Assembly (NCBI RefSeq): GCF_047228825.1
Contig: NZ_JBFEGN010000002.1
Location: 62,001-126,000 of the forward strand
DNA: 64,000 nucleotides
Reading direction: 5' to 3'
From: Siminovitchia sp047228825
Lineage (GTDB): Bacteria; Bacillota; Bacilli; Bacillales; Bacillaceae_C
Program-made: the position numbers and the translations under genes
In this document: one piece after another, positions 10,101 through 20,016 of the stretch
Layout of the letters: each line of letters starts with the position of its first letter
Numbering within the stretch: position 1 is the stretch's first letter
The notes under the pieces: generated by a model
Seen by the model: only the letters and a program-made list of their open reading frames with translations
Databases searched by the model: none
Told to the model about the DNA's origin: nothing

Positions 10101-13100
10101 TTGGTTATTGTCTTATAAGCCTTTAATAAAGATGTTTGGCTTCCCGAAGTGGCATAAATCTTTGTTGCATCAGTTGCTCCCCATTCTGAAACTGATACAT
10201 TTTCAGTAACTGTTAAAGTTGAACCATCGTAGGCGGCTAAAACACTCCTGCTAAAATTATTACTATCTCTATTTAAATTCCTTCCACCAATCTCCAAATT
10301 ATCAAATTCAGCCCTGACCTCAGACACCCTTAAATCAATTTGATTAGCTTTTATATCGAGATTAGCAATCTGATTCAAAGCACTTGTCATGTTTCCGGTC
10401 AGCGCATCAATATTTGTTTCTGTGTTAGAAACTCTTGCAGTTATATTATTGATGGATGTAGTCAACTCTCCGACCTTATTGTTATAAACAGTGGTATCAA
10501 CTTTCTTACCTAAAGCTGTATTTACCTCTGTTTTAGTGTAAACTTCACTCTTTTCAGCCTTTGCTTCAATTAATCCTGCATGAGCAGTGAGAGTTGTTTC
10601 TGTTGTTGAGACACGATCACGTACGGCGGTTATTTCATAATCAATATCCTCGGGGGCTTCCTGCCAGTTACTAACCTTAGTACCCTGCTCGATTTGCATT
10701 CTCCATGCTATAAAATCAAGGTTGTCATTAATATTCTTAGCGTTAAAATTAAATTGTTCATTCTGCCCTTCTTTTCCAACTCCGAAAATAATTACTCGCT
10801 TACTCTCGTTGGGTAAAACTTCTTCAGTCATACCTAAGTTGTTGGATATTCTAACGACTGTCGTCCCAATGTTTTTTATCCATACACTATGGACATAGTT
10901 AGAACCTATGATAGTTCGGTTTCCTGTTTGTTTTGTTAATTTTACAGCACTCGTACCACCTGTTACATGAATTTCTGTAGCGTCAGTGGCATTCCATTCT
11001 GGAACACTTATCCCTGTTTTATAGGTATATTGCGCTCCTTGATACTTTCCAAGAGTAGTAAAATTGTTACTGTCTTTTAAAAGGTTTCGCCCGCCAATCT
11101 CCAGCGCATTAAACTCATCCTTCGTAACCCTTAACTCTAATCCCTCTGCAACCAATCTTAAGTCAGTTTCATTTGATTCGACTCTATTCAAGACACCTTC
11201 CATATCTCTTTCATATTTAAGAGAATCGAGTTTTGCATTGAGTTCTTTAGCATGTGCAGTTAATGTCGCTGTGTGACCCTGAACAGTATTATCAATTTTT
11301 TGTATGTCTGTTAATGTTGCTGAAAATCTACCTTCTAATTCATTAAAGTTGGTTTCAATTGTGTTAATTTTTCCATTATGCCGCGACAATAATTCATCAG
11401 TGGAATCGGCACGATCTCTAAGGTTATTTGCAATTGAGTTTAAATTATCAATTTTAGCATTTACGTTACCTATACGACTATTTAAATCGTCAATGATAGC
11501 TTGTCGAATAGCTTCTATTTCTTCTTGTGTGTATTCTTGATAACCTTCTGTGATACTATTACGTATATCATCCATTAATTGATTGATTTCATCTTCTGTT
11601 GGTGCAACAGGAACCCATTCTTTTTTATTTTCGTCATATTGCATAAACCTTGGTGGCTCTTTTGAAGTATCCCACCATAGCTTATATTCTTCTGGATCAG
11701 GCGGAGTTTCTTGTTTAGGGATATAAGTTTCTTTAATGGCTCGTTCAACTTCAGGTATTACCTCGTTTTCGATACGATCCATTTCTGAGTTGACTCGTTC
11801 CTTTGCTTCATCAACTTCTTTTAAAGCATCTTCAACTTCTTTAACTATCTCATCTAATTCTTCTTGCGTTGGGCCTACTGGAACCCATTTACCTGTTAAG
11901 CTGTCATACTTCATTAATCTCTCTGGTTCTACTGATGTATCCCACCATAAACCTGATCCAATTTCTTCAGGTGGCGTATCTTGTCTTGGAATGTAAGTTT
12001 CACGTATGGCTCTTTCAACATTTGGAACAACTTCGTTTTCAATACGCTCCATCTCAGAATCGACAAATTCCATTCGATTGTCAATGTCTTTGAGCGTTTC
12101 GTTGATTCTAGGGACAACTTCATTCTCGATGCGGTCAACCTCCGAGTTAACACGCTCCATTGCTTCATCGACTTCTTTTAAAGCATCTTCAACTTCTCTT
12201 CTTATCTCCTCTTCAGTTATCCCAATAATTTTGTCTGTGTAGTCTTTTGAGTCTTTTAAAGAATTGTCAACCTTCCAATTGTCTCCGTCTCGAACATATA
12301 CTTTTGCATCTTGAGTGTTTACCCAGATATCGCCATTTTCAGGCTTTTTAGGTGCTTCAGAAGCAACTGTATAACTTGATCCATTTACTTTTCCCTTGAA
12401 GTTTATCTTTGTTGTAGGGAGATAAGGTTTATCAAGTGAAACAATATCAGAAAATATAATTTGGTCTGAATTAATGTCTGGGTCAACTCTTCTATAAGCT
12501 CTGACACCTAATGTGTAATATCTATTTCCTGGAACACTAGGGAATGTATAGGATCTTGTGCTATAATGCAATTCAGGAATCATAGTTTCATTTGCCATTC
12601 TTGAACCAAAGATGTAAGGAGTGTCATCTACATCTGAATAAAGGTAAACAATAAATCCATCAATATTATGTACGTTTTTCTCTGTTTCAACATAATTTGG
12701 ATAACTCCAATTCATAATAAGACTCGCTGAACCGTCATCATTTTCTTCATGTGATACTGTTAGACCAGAAGGATTGACAGGAGTTTCTTTAATCCTGTCG
12801 TTTCTTAAATTGTAATTTTGAGTCACTTTAATCCAATCAGTTTTTCTGGAATTGTAATCTGTGTTAACTTGGTCAATTGTATAAAATGCACGTTTTATCT
12901 TATTTTTTGTAGTCTCTAATTCCTTGATGTTAGAAATAGACAGGTCAATCGTTGCATTTTCAAAATCAAATTCAATCTCAATAATCTTAGCCGTTACCCA
13001 GATATTCAATTTTTTATGTTTTATTTTTACAATATCCCCAACGTTCAATCTATCCCAGTTATGGCTTTCAGTTACCATTTCAAGGAAATTTACAATTCCA

Positions 13101-14401
13101 ACTTTCATATTTACAGGCGGTGAGTTAACGGTTTTAAGATGCTTCATTCCTTCTTCATATAGATCGTTAGGGTCTATTTGATTATCATCCGTCCATTCGA
13201 ACACTTGAATAAAATTCGTTAATTCATTCATAAGTTTGTCGCTCAAATGAGTTTCAATGTTCAATTGATGTTTTAGTGCTTCTATTTTCTTATCAATATT
13301 TTCTAATTCTTTTTTTATTGATTCAATCACTTGTTTTTGATTTTTAATTTCATTCTGTTTACTATTGCGTTCAGAAATAATTTGAGAAGTATCATTTCCT
13401 AGTTTTTTAGCAATATCCAATCTATCTAGAATAATGGTTAGTTCATGGTTTAATTCGTTTAATTTGTTTTCTTCTTTAGTTTTCTTTTGTTGAATTTCTT
13501 TCTTTTCATTTAAGAGGTTTGCAAATTCGCCTTTTAAAGAAGAGGCCATTTTGTTATATTTAATTAAAGCAATACACAAATCATCGCTCATAAAATCACT
13601 ATGAGAAACTACATTACCATTTTCGTCCATTTCAAAAGGGCTTAAAAAATAAGAAAAATCATCGACGTATGCCTGACCAGTTGGATTAACACTATTGATT
13701 GTTAATCCTTCGCTGCCTTTGACAAATAGCCTTGTTACAATTTCATCCGCATCAATAGAACTCTCAATGTTTTCTAAGTATCTCCCTTCTGAGATCCAGA
13801 AGCCTTTATGTTGTGATATTTCTTCTTCTTTATAGATATTTATTTTGTTACTAATGGTGTCAAATCTGACTACTCCCTCAAAGGTTTCAGCAATTTCATA
13901 AAGGAATTCTAACTTAGACTTACTGGAAACATCGAATTGACGATGCTTTAAATTGAATTCTGGATTTATATAACCAATTTTCCATGTAGTACCCTTGAGA
14001 CAATCCGTGAGCACCTGTAAGCAATTAAGCGATTTCCCAACATAGTCAATCATTCTTTGATAAGATAACTGATATCCCAAAGAAAAACACTGAATGTCCA
14101 TGTCATCAGTGTTATCAGCTTTCTTACTTAATTTAGTAATAATAAACCACTCTTCATTAGAACCTAGCTTCATCTTTATGAAGAATTTTTCCTTGATTTT
14201 ATCTATATGGGGATTCCTTACCAGTTTACTTCTCATTACTACTTCGTAAGGAAGAGTGAAGGAAAGCTCATTAACTTCGCCATGTTTAAATTTCAGTCTT
14301 TCATTTTTAATATGAAGCAATTTACCAATAACTGTTCTATCGGGTTTAGCTAGTGATAATTCTAGTTTTTGTGGTTTTAAATTTTGCCTAATAAAACTCA
14401 A
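7181..14401 (-). CDS. Giant tail-tip/receptor-binding protein with S74 domain
   Basis: 2406 aa, TTG start after AGGAGGAG. Order: prophage-tail (Tal-like) N-terminus ~1-520 with an internal coiled coil; FN3-like domain ~540-650; repeated acidic coiled-coil units plus two LWWDTS modules ~715-930; two diverged carbohydrate-binding-like modules that start EIGGRNL and end APED (~1100-1255 and ~1365-1540); a beta-helical stretch of GTLDA..V.V.NL.AS repeats ~1780-2010; fibre repeats (YRPLRAG); a Peptidase_S74-like end (SSEKWKTDIEKY) with a terminal coiled coil. SPbeta YomG occupies this place but is much shorter. It probably forms the tail hub and central fibre. Confidence 0.85.
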   Translation of the reverse strand: MSFIRQNLKPQKLELSLAKPDRTVIGKLLHIKNERLKFKHGEVNELSFTLPYEVVMRSKLVRNPHIDKIKEKFFIKMKLGSNEEWFIITKLSKKADNTDDMDIQCFSLGYQLSYQRMIDYVGKSLNCLQVLTDCLKGTTWKIGYINPEFNLKHRQFDVSSKSKLEFLYEIAETFEGVVRFDTISNKINIYKEEEISQHKGFWISEGRYLENIESSIDADEIVTRLFVKGSEGLTINSVNPTGQAYVDDFSYFLSPFEMDENGNVVSHSDFMSDDLCIALIKYNKMASSLKGEFANLLNEKKEIQQKKTKEENKLNELNHELTIILDRLDIAKKLGNDTSQIISERNSKQNEIKNQKQVIESIKKELENIDKKIEALKHQLNIETHLSDKLMNELTNFIQVFEWTDDNQIDPNDLYEEGMKHLKTVNSPPVNMKVGIVNFLEMVTESHNWDRLNVGDIVKIKHKKLNIWVTAKIIEIEFDFENATIDLSISNIKELETTKNKIKRAFYTIDQVNTDYNSRKTDWIKVTQNYNLRNDRIKETPVNPSGLTVSHEENDDGSASLIMNWSYPNYVETEKNVHNIDGFIVYLYSDVDDTPYIFGSRMANETMIPELHYSTRSYTFPSVPGNRYYTLGVRAYRRVDPDINSDQIIFSDIVSLDKPYLPTTKINFKGKVNGSSYTVASEAPKKPENGDIWVNTQDAKVYVRDGDNWKVDNSLKDSKDYTDKIIGITEEEIRREVEDALKEVDEAMERVNSEVDRIENEVVPRINETLKDIDNRMEFVDSEMERIENEVVPNVERAIRETYIPRQDTPPEEIGSGLWWDTSVEPERLMKYDSLTGKWVPVGPTQEELDEIVKEVEDALKEVDEAKERVNSEMDRIENEVIPEVERAIKETYIPKQETPPDPEEYKLWWDTSKEPPRFMQYDENKKEWVPVAPTEDEINQLMDDIRNSITEGYQEYTQEEIEAIRQAIIDDLNSRIGNVNAKIDNLNSIANNLRDRADSTDELLSRHNGKINTIETNFNELEGRFSATLTDIQKIDNTVQGHTATLTAHAKELNAKLDSLKYERDMEGVLNRVESNETDLRLVAEGLELRVTKDEFNALEIGGRNLLKDSNNFTTLGKYQGAQYTYKTGISVPEWNATDATEIHVTGGTSAVKLTKQTGNRTIIGSNYVHSVWIKNIGTTVVRISNNLGMTEEVLPNESKRVIIFGVGKEGQNEQFNFNAKNINDNLDFIAWRMQIEQGTKVSNWQEAPEDIDYEITAVRDRVSTTETTLTAHAGLIEAKAEKSEVYTKTEVNTALGKKVDTTVYNNKVGELTTSINNITARVSNTETNIDALTGNMTSALNQIANLDIKANQIDLRVSEVRAEFDNLEIGGRNLNRDSNNFSRSVLAAYDGSTLTVTENVSVSEWGATDATKIYATSGSQTSLLKAYKTITNTTSTVEGELYTVSIYVKNNRDVSMSVRINGIEGTPIETIKPNEAKRVTATGKRTSLELQLQFRANANGYYLDCTVWRAQVEKGNRATDWTPAPEDADARITSAETSISTLAGQISSKAEVSTVNALGTRITTAEQNINAHTGEINQRVKTTDYNGNTISSLINQTATTVGINATKINFGGVAEFLPFSKNFHKATTIANGTAGKWYRIASNAGDRAHGKFMLKDTTSGQHNTAVFEAGINFNRNPYINLTSFGLYGARSFTKARILYNTTYDTVYLDIYVLNNARDQKLEYWITDNIQDSGWVGVNWTVASVPSGYKSFERDLNEESVTQGTVDKWKYGNTTLINGGEIYTSSITANKLNINEIFGNSAVIAKIRSDTVLTTNLDATKITTGTLNAANVSIVNLSASSILSGTLDAGKVNVTNLNASNIATGTLNAGRIGAQSITAAKLNITEIFGNSAVIAKIQSDSVKTATLDATKITTGTLNAAQVSVVNISATNITGGTLDASKVNVRNLNATYITTGTLDALKVSVKNLSASSILSGTLDANKVNVANLNASNIKSGTLTAIDISGVNIYGSKFASSDKLTNLEIVGGNIKLTQSNNNYINIRPDGLFGYNANGTTRFQADSLLVTSRALGTTTANVYLAAQTGKEARVVDMKDVPSDGEVGSYSYLNMRAAGFYGNFIETNGGTAGVNLYARPRNGGEFRITGANTTDVYYPLRAGVIYGSAFVTTTQSAWIGTDNYLHVVAKGTVEGSSNPVYRPLRAGNIFGTAFITSTTNAYIGADEELRVVNKGLSGIYRDLRAQNIYAQGKFTAPNNGVFESASGYVVLRAGGTNGITYLQSNQHVRATKLGQTGSYINIQAADFIPSSSEKWKTDIEKYEGSALNLFRQSTIYRYLKHGSTEYEYGFITERETPKEIIRGEGISSYSHNSLNTKAIQELDTKVYKIEDEINWLKLENQYLKQKIQQLENK

Positions 14402-14418
14402 TTAATTTCACTCCTCCT

Positions 14419-15195
14419 CTACGAAAATATGTATCTATATTTAAATTTAATTTTTGCTTCTCCATCTATTTTTAAGAGATTTTTACCATAAACAATCTCT
14501 AAATACTCATCATTAAAATCGTCATATCTCCAAATGTTAGGGAGACTAGATTCTATAATTTGCTCTTCACAATCCACATAAACTTCTTCATTGTCTTTTA
14601 AGTTATTAATTTTAAATATTCTTGAACCATTTGATAAGTTGTGAATGGTGATGTTTCCATTACCTACTTTTTTTATCCACATTTCAGGTTTAAAAGGGTG
14701 ATGCCCTTTATTTTCAAGAAGCATTGTATCTTTATATGTCGGTTTACTCTTAATAAATTCATGCCAAGGTGTAGTAATCTCATGACTATACCCAAATGGA
14801 GAATCACATCTCATGGTAAGCGTTAAGTAACCTTGCCTTAATCCATTGTGTATGTAATTAATTCCTTCTACTGGCATGGCATAAAAGACACGATCAATAT
14901 TTTCACTAAAAAACAATGGTTGATAGAAGTCTACGTCCAGCCACCCGAGAACTTCATTCTCCATTTCATCAGTCATTTTTGTTTCTAAAAAAGAAAAACT
15001 CAGAGAGAATTTTTTTGGTTCTTTTACAGTGTCAATAAAGTATGGTTTTGGATTATCTCTAACTGAAACTTCGTTTATTGTTCTTGATGAGACAACTTGT
15101 TCCTCCATGAGTCCACCACTAACATTTATGTTGTAAATTCCAAATTCGGTTGATCTTCTACCTGCGAAAGAAAAATATAGACTTTCTCTTATCAC
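14419..15195 (-). CDS. Distal tail protein (Dit/Sipho_tail)
   Basis: About 258-260 aa. AAGGAG lies 9 nt before the GTG at 15195; a TTG at 15201 is only 3 nt away, so the GTG is favoured. The N-terminal pattern YFSFAGRRSTEFGIYNINVSG and the central P-L-F-F region match siphophage distal tail proteins. SPbeta YomH (264 aa) holds the same position between the tape measure and the tail tip. It would form the ring at the tail end that anchors the fibre hub. Confidence 0.8.
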   Translation of the reverse strand: MIRESLYFSFAGRRSTEFGIYNINVSGGLMEEQVVSSRTINEVSVRDNPKPYFIDTVKEPKKFSLSFSFLETKMTDEMENEVLGWLDVDFYQPLFFSENIDRVFYAMPVEGINYIHNGLRQGYLTLTMRCDSPFGYSHEITTPWHEFIKSKPTYKDTMLLENKGHHPFKPEMWIKKVGNGNITIHNLSNGSRIFKINNLKDNEEVYVDCEEQIIESSLPNIWRYDDFNDEYLEIVYGKNLLKIDGEAKIKFKYRYIFS

Positions 15196-15218
15196 CGCCA
15201 ATCACTCCTTCAAACAAA

Positions 15219-15247
15219 AAGAGCCAATCGGTATATGATTGACTCTT
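15219..15247 (-). terminator. Terminator after the tape-measure gene
   Basis: 11-bp stem AAGAGTCAATC / GATTGGCTCTT (one G-U pair), 7-nt loop, then TTTTTGTTTG on the minus strand, directly after the tape-measure stop codon. Confidence 0.85.
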
Positions 15248-15249
15248 CA

Positions 15250-18200
15250 CTATATTTTTCCGCCTTTTGCTTTGATTCCTTTTACCATTTCTTCTAGAAG
15301 AAAATTTGCGTCCTCTTTTTCCCCATTTAGATTATCAACCCTAAGGCTTATATCATAATTAATAGTTGTTCCTCTAACATCCCTTAATTGAGGCAGTTTA
15401 ATTTGTGGAAGTTTAGGTAATTTGCTGTCTATCATATCCCTGGTAATTTTTAATGCCTCTAAGAAATTAGAAGTATCTTTTTTATTTAAAATAAGTTCTT
15501 TTTCATGGACTTCTAAAAATTTACCTCCTGAAAAATTACCTGTATATCCACCTTCAGAAGCAGAAGCAACTTTCACAGGTTTAAACTTTTTATTTCCTAG
15601 ATAAGCATTAGCTTGATTTATTAAGTCAATTAAGTTATTTGAGACTGATTTTCCCAATATTTTAGTATTGGTCTTAATGTTTGCATAAAATTTATCCAAA
15701 TCCTTTTGAATTGACTTTGCATTTGCATTTATAATATCAGAACGCATCTTTGCAAATTTTCGTTCATCGTTTAATAAATCATCAAATTTATTTTCGATTT
15801 TCTCCTTCTCTTCATTCAAATTAGCAATGCGCTCTTCTCTTGCTCTATCCTCTTGCATGTCAAGTATGGCACTGTCTTCTTCCTGCAATTGCTTTTGTAA
15901 CTCAGATATTCTTTTCTTTGCTGAGTCAGAGTCATCGAGTGATAGACTCGCTATCTCATCCAATAACTCCTGCCTTTTCTTCTGAGCATCTTCCAATTTT
16001 TTCTTATATGCCTCATCATCAGCGGCTTTATTGATTCCATTAATAATTTCATCAATTGCATCTAAGGCTGCTGTTTTTTGGGCTTCTAAACCTTTTTTGT
16101 ACGTATCTATAATTGACTCTGCCATTGAAATGCGTTCATCGAGAAGGTTTCTCTCTAAGGAGAGAAGTGTTTTATAGCGATCTTCCAATTTATCTTCTAA
16201 TAAAGCCTTTTGTGCTGCATTTAAGTTTTTATTTGTTTTTATTTGTTGTTCAATGTATTTAATTGCTTTTTTATCTATTTCAACTTGTTTATTTAATATC
16301 TCTTCTTTTTTGGCTTGTTGATTTATCCATTCTTTCGAAGCTGTGTTCTCACGTCTTTGAATAACTTCAATTTTCGTTAAATCTCTCTCAAATTTATTTT
16401 TTTGTCTATCATATTCAGCCAATTGGCTCTCAATTATATCCATGTACAGTTGCTGAATTTGCTTTTGTATAGCTATTGAATCTTGTTGTAATTGAAGAAC
16501 AGTTGATCTTGCCTCATCAATGCTTTGAGCCTGTTGTGCAATTTCTTTAGATGCGTTTGAAGAAAGCTCCCTCATGTATGGTAGAGGGTCAATGGCTTTA
16601 CCATTTTGTTCAATTTGGATATGTACATGCGCACCATTAGATTGTCCTGTATTTCCAACTCTACCTAGTTGCTGTCCAGCTTTAATTGTTTGTCCTGCTT
16701 TTACATTAAGCCCTTTTTGCATGTGCATGTATTTTGCAACAGTACCATCGTCTTGTTGTACTACAACCCAATAACCTGCTGATTTACTGTACGTAGCCGT
16801 AAGGACTTTACCACCACGTAAAGCTTTAACAGGGTCTCCCTGTCTACCATTAGCAAAATCTAAGCCCTTGTGTGGGACTGATCGTCCTCTTGTGTCTCCG
16901 AAATGAGATGTTTGTCTAAAATTATTTAAGTAGTAGTCAGCAGCAGATTTAGAAGCTGATGATATAGACTTGTTAAGCTGGTTATAAAATTGTGTTACCT
17001 TTTTAACATAATTTTGAGTTTCTTTAAATGGGGGTATCCCGCCATATTTACGAACATTGCCAGGGCCTGCATTATACGCTGCTAATGCTTTTTCTAAATT
17101 CCCACCAAACGCTTTTAATTGGTCAGCAATATATTTAGTTCCACCCATAATGTTTTGGAGTGGATCATAAGCGTTCTTAACACCGAGACTACGTGCTGTG
17201 CCAGGCATTAGTTGCATTAACCCCATTGCTCCGGCATGTGATCTGGCACGAGGATTAAAATTAGACTCTTGTTTTATAATGGCGGCAATTAAATTAGGGT
17301 CTACTCCATATTTATTAGCAGCTTTATTTATTTCACTAGCATATTTACCTGTATATCCAGTTGAATATCCACTCGCTGTTGATGAGCTAGTTGTGACTAC
17401 ACCTGTTTGCTGAATTTTTCCTTCTTTGATCTGCTTTTGAAGAGATTTTGTTTGATCAATAATCAGTTGATTTTTTTGTTTTAATAACTTAATTTCTTTC
17501 TGTAATGCATCACGATACTTCTTTGAATGATCAGGCAGCGATTCCTGTATTGCTTTTTGTTTTTCGAGTTGCAGGTTTATTTCTTCTAGTGCTTTTTTAA
17601 ATTTATCGGATACATATGTAGCGTATTCGTATTCTTTGCTTAGACTTTTTGTGGAATCCTTGGCTTTCGACCCGGCTTTTTCGAAATCACTCCCGGCGCT
17701 TGAAATAGAATTAAAAGAGTCACCCAAACCGATAAAGTCAAAAGTTAGATTATCAAAGGCGCTTGAGATCTTACCTGCTTCGTATTTAGCTTTTTGCACT
17801 TGTTGCAGAAGTACTAAACCCATTTCTCCGCCTTGTTTTAATAATTCTTCCCCTTGTCTAGTAAAAGTTTGAGATTGTGCATTATAGTACTTACTCCAAC
17901 CTGATGCTAACTGATCTAATAATGCTTTTTCAATTTGAGCTTTAGCTTGAGCCAAAGTTTTAGCATTTTTTAAATCAACTTTATAGTTTTCAGATAAACC
18001 ATCAAAATACTTTTTGTTTGCATTGTAAAGTGAGGTGTACAAATATTGACTGTCTTTTATTTTTTCTATGACAGATTTTTTAGCCAGATTGGTCTCTTTC
18101 TCTATTTCTTTTTCAACCATCTGTCTGAGCATTGTTTCGTCGTTAATATATGTAAGCAAATGAGGATATTTTTGCAATAAAAAACCAATTTTATCAGCAG

Positions 18201-20016
18201 ATACACTATGGCCGTCATTTAACTCGTTGAGGACTTCATTAAGAGACTTTATGTTGGATACAGCATCATTATAGCTCTTTTTAAGTTTTTCATTTTCTTC
18301 CATTTGTGCTTCGGCATTTTCTATACCTTCTTCGTCAATTTTGTTAGCTTCTTCTTTAGCCACTTTGTAATTTTCAACTGCTGTCTCTAATTCTCCATAG
18401 GACAAATTTAAGCCTTTTAACGCAGAATCTGTAACACCTTGAGTACTTAAAAATTTTTTTAGGTCTTCAGCAATTTGATCAAACTTTGTACTATCTCCGG
18501 CTTTAAACGCATCATTTAATTCTTTTGCAAATGATGCAATCTGTTTTTCAACATTACTTATTTTCTCGGCAGATTTTTGGCTAGAAAAATCAATTGATGA
18601 AAAAATTGAGCTAATTGCACTTTCTATTTCAGGAGTAAAATCAGTCATTGAATTTACAGTGGCACTAAATACATTTTCAACCTCTGAAGAAATTCCTTTA
18701 ACAGCATTTGAATATAATGTTTGATAATATAATAATTCACTTTCTAATTCATTTCTTCTTCTTTCATGGTTTTTTGTAATTTGATCATCTTGCCAAAGCG
18801 TTTTATTTCTCTTCTCAGATTCTGAAAGAGACTCCAGCTTTTTTTCTATATCTTCTATTTCTTTTTTATAATCCTCTAGAGAATCCATTCTCTCTTTATA
18901 TTTATCTTCTGCATCGAGAATTGTCTTTTCACGTTCTAATGTTAATAAACGCTCCGTTGCTTCAATTTCTTCGTTTATACCGTCAACCGACTTTAAATGC
19001 GCTTGACCTTTGCTGTCAATCTCTTTAACCAGCCCAGGGAACAATTCTGCTAATTCTTGTTGAACAGATAGATACTCTTGTTCATTTGCTGTATTCCAGT
19101 TTCCTTCTTTTTTCTTATTGGAGAGTTCGGTATACGACTTAATTAATTCGTCTACTTGATCTTTATTTTTTGTAATTGCGTCTATGTTCTTTTTATTATT
19201 TTCATCAATTGTATCATTAAGTTCTTTTTGTTTTTGTTTGTATTCAGTTAGTCTGTTTACGATATACGATATACCATATCCAACTGCCATAAACGCAGCA
19301 GCCGGAAGAAATGTGCTTAGTGCTAGTTTGAGTCCATTCACTGCGGTTGTCGCAGCAGTTGATGATCCTGCCATTGCAGTCATAGAAGCACTTGCACTAG
19401 CTAAACTTGCACTGGCTCTACCTGAGACCCCAGGAATTTTATCTATTGCCGCAATGATACCTGAGTTCAATGAAGTAGTGATATTCCTGAAATTATCATT
19501 AAGAAGAGTAAAGGCTAAAGTTGAACCTCCAATTACAGTGGGAAATACGCCTATTTTATCAATAACTGCCGTTAATAACTTTAAAACATCAACACCAGCA
19601 CCTAAAATGTTGGTCGTTGCATCTCCTAAACCTGAATCCTCCATAGCAATAATTGCTTCTGTCCAAGCATTTTTAACCATGTTGATTCTAGCTTCATAGG
19701 ATTTAAGATATTCAGCGTTCTCACGATAACCTGAACCTGCTGAATGTTCTGCTGTAGCAGTAGCATCTAGGGCTGTTTCGTATTGGTTCATCATAATCAA
19801 AAAGCGGCTGAGTTGATACCTTCCAGCTATTTGTAACCCTAGATTCTGTTGCTGTTCAGCAGTTAAACTTGACCATTTTCCACCTAATTCATCAAGAATA
19901 TCTTCAACATTTCTCATTTCTCCTGATGACTCTTTAACACTAATTCCAATAGCGTCTAATGCATCTATTGCACCATCAATTGAAGTGATACGAGAGTAAA
20001 TTGACTTCAGTGAGTT
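15250..20016 (-). CDS. Tape-measure protein, exon 2, with transglycosylase and M23 peptidase domains
   Basis: 1588 codons joined by splicing to exon 1, giving a 2109-aa protein. Its first residues, NSLKSIYSRITS, continue the tape-measure motif GSVIG from exon 1. There are two hydrophobic segments near residues ~665-790 of the spliced protein. A soluble lytic transglycosylase domain (~1415-1540) has catalytic Glu in IKQESNFNP and the AYNAGPGNV motif. An M23 endopeptidase domain (~1550-1665) has HKGLDF and HVHIQ metal ligands. Long coiled coils flank both. SPbeta YomI/CwlP combines the same two wall hydrolases. It sets tail length and helps DNA entry through the wall. Confidence 0.92.
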   Translation of the reverse strand, partial: NSLKSIYSRITSIDGAIDALDAIGISVKESSGEMRNVEDILDELGGKWSSLTAEQQQNLGLQIAGRYQLSRFLIMMNQYETALDATATAEHSAGSGYRENAEYLKSYEARINMVKNAWTEAIIAMEDSGLGDATTNILGAGVDVLKLLTAVIDKIGVFPTVIGGSTLAFTLLNDNFRNITTSLNSGIIAAIDKIPGVSGRASASLASASASMTAMAGSSTAATTAVNGLKLALSTFLPAAAFMAVGYGISYIVNRLTEYKQKQKELNDTIDENNKKNIDAITKNKDQVDELIKSYTELSNKKKEGNWNTANEQEYLSVQQELAELFPGLVKEIDSKGQAHLKSVDGINEEIEATERLLTLEREKTILDAEDKYKERMDSLEDYKKEIEDIEKKLESLSESEKRNKTLWQDDQITKNHERRRNELESELLYYQTLYSNAVKGISSEVENVFSATVNSMTDFTPEIESAISSIFSSIDFSSQKSAEKISNVEKQIASFAKELNDAFKAGDSTKFDQIAEDLKKFLSTQGVTDSALKGLNLSYGELETAVENYKVAKEEANKIDEEGIENAEAQMEENEKLKKSYNDAVSNIKSLNEVLNELNDGHSVSADKIGFLLQKYPHLLTYINDETMLRQMVEKEIEKETNLAKKSVIEKIKDSQYLYTSLYNANKKYFDGLSENYKVDLKNAKTLAQAKAQIEKALLDQLASGWSKYYNAQSQTFTRQGEELLKQGGEMGLVLLQQVQKAKYEAGKISSAFDNLTFDFIGLGDSFNSISSAGSDFEKAGSKAKDSTKSLSKEYEYATYVSDKFKKALEEINLQLEKQKAIQESLPDHSKKYRDALQKEIKLLKQKNQLIIDQTKSLQKQIKEGKIQQTGVVTTSSSTASGYSTGYTGKYASEINKAANKYGVDPNLIAAIIKQESNFNPRARSHAGAMGLMQLMPGTARSLGVKNAYDPLQNIMGGTKYIADQLKAFGGNLEKALAAYNAGPGNVRKYGGIPPFKETQNYVKKVTQFYNQLNKSISSASKSAADYYLNNFRQTSHFGDTRGRSVPHKGLDFANGRQGDPVKALRGGKVLTATYSKSAGYWVVVQQDDGTVAKYMHMQKGLNVKAGQTIKAGQQLGRVGNTGQSNGAHVHIQIEQNGKAIDPLPYMRELSSNASKEIAQQAQSIDEARSTVLQLQQDSIAIQKQIQQLYMDIIESQLAEYDRQKNKFERDLTKIEVIQRRENTASKEWINQQAKKEEILNKQVEIDKKAIKYIEQQIKTNKNLNAAQKALLEDKLEDRYKTLLSLERNLLDERISMAESIIDTYKKGLEAQKTAALDAIDEIINGINKAADDEAYKKKLEDAQKKRQELLDEIASLSLDDSDSAKKRISELQKQLQEEDSAILDMQEDRAREERIANLNEEKEKIENKFDDLLNDERKFAKMRSDIINANAKSIQKDLDKFYANIKTNTKILGKSVSNNLIDLINQANAYLGNKKFKPVKVASASEGGYTGNFSGGKFLEVHEKELILNKKDTSNFLEALKITRDMIDSKLPKLPQIKLPQLRDVRGTTINYDISLRVDNLNGEKEDANFLLEEMVKGIKAKGGKI

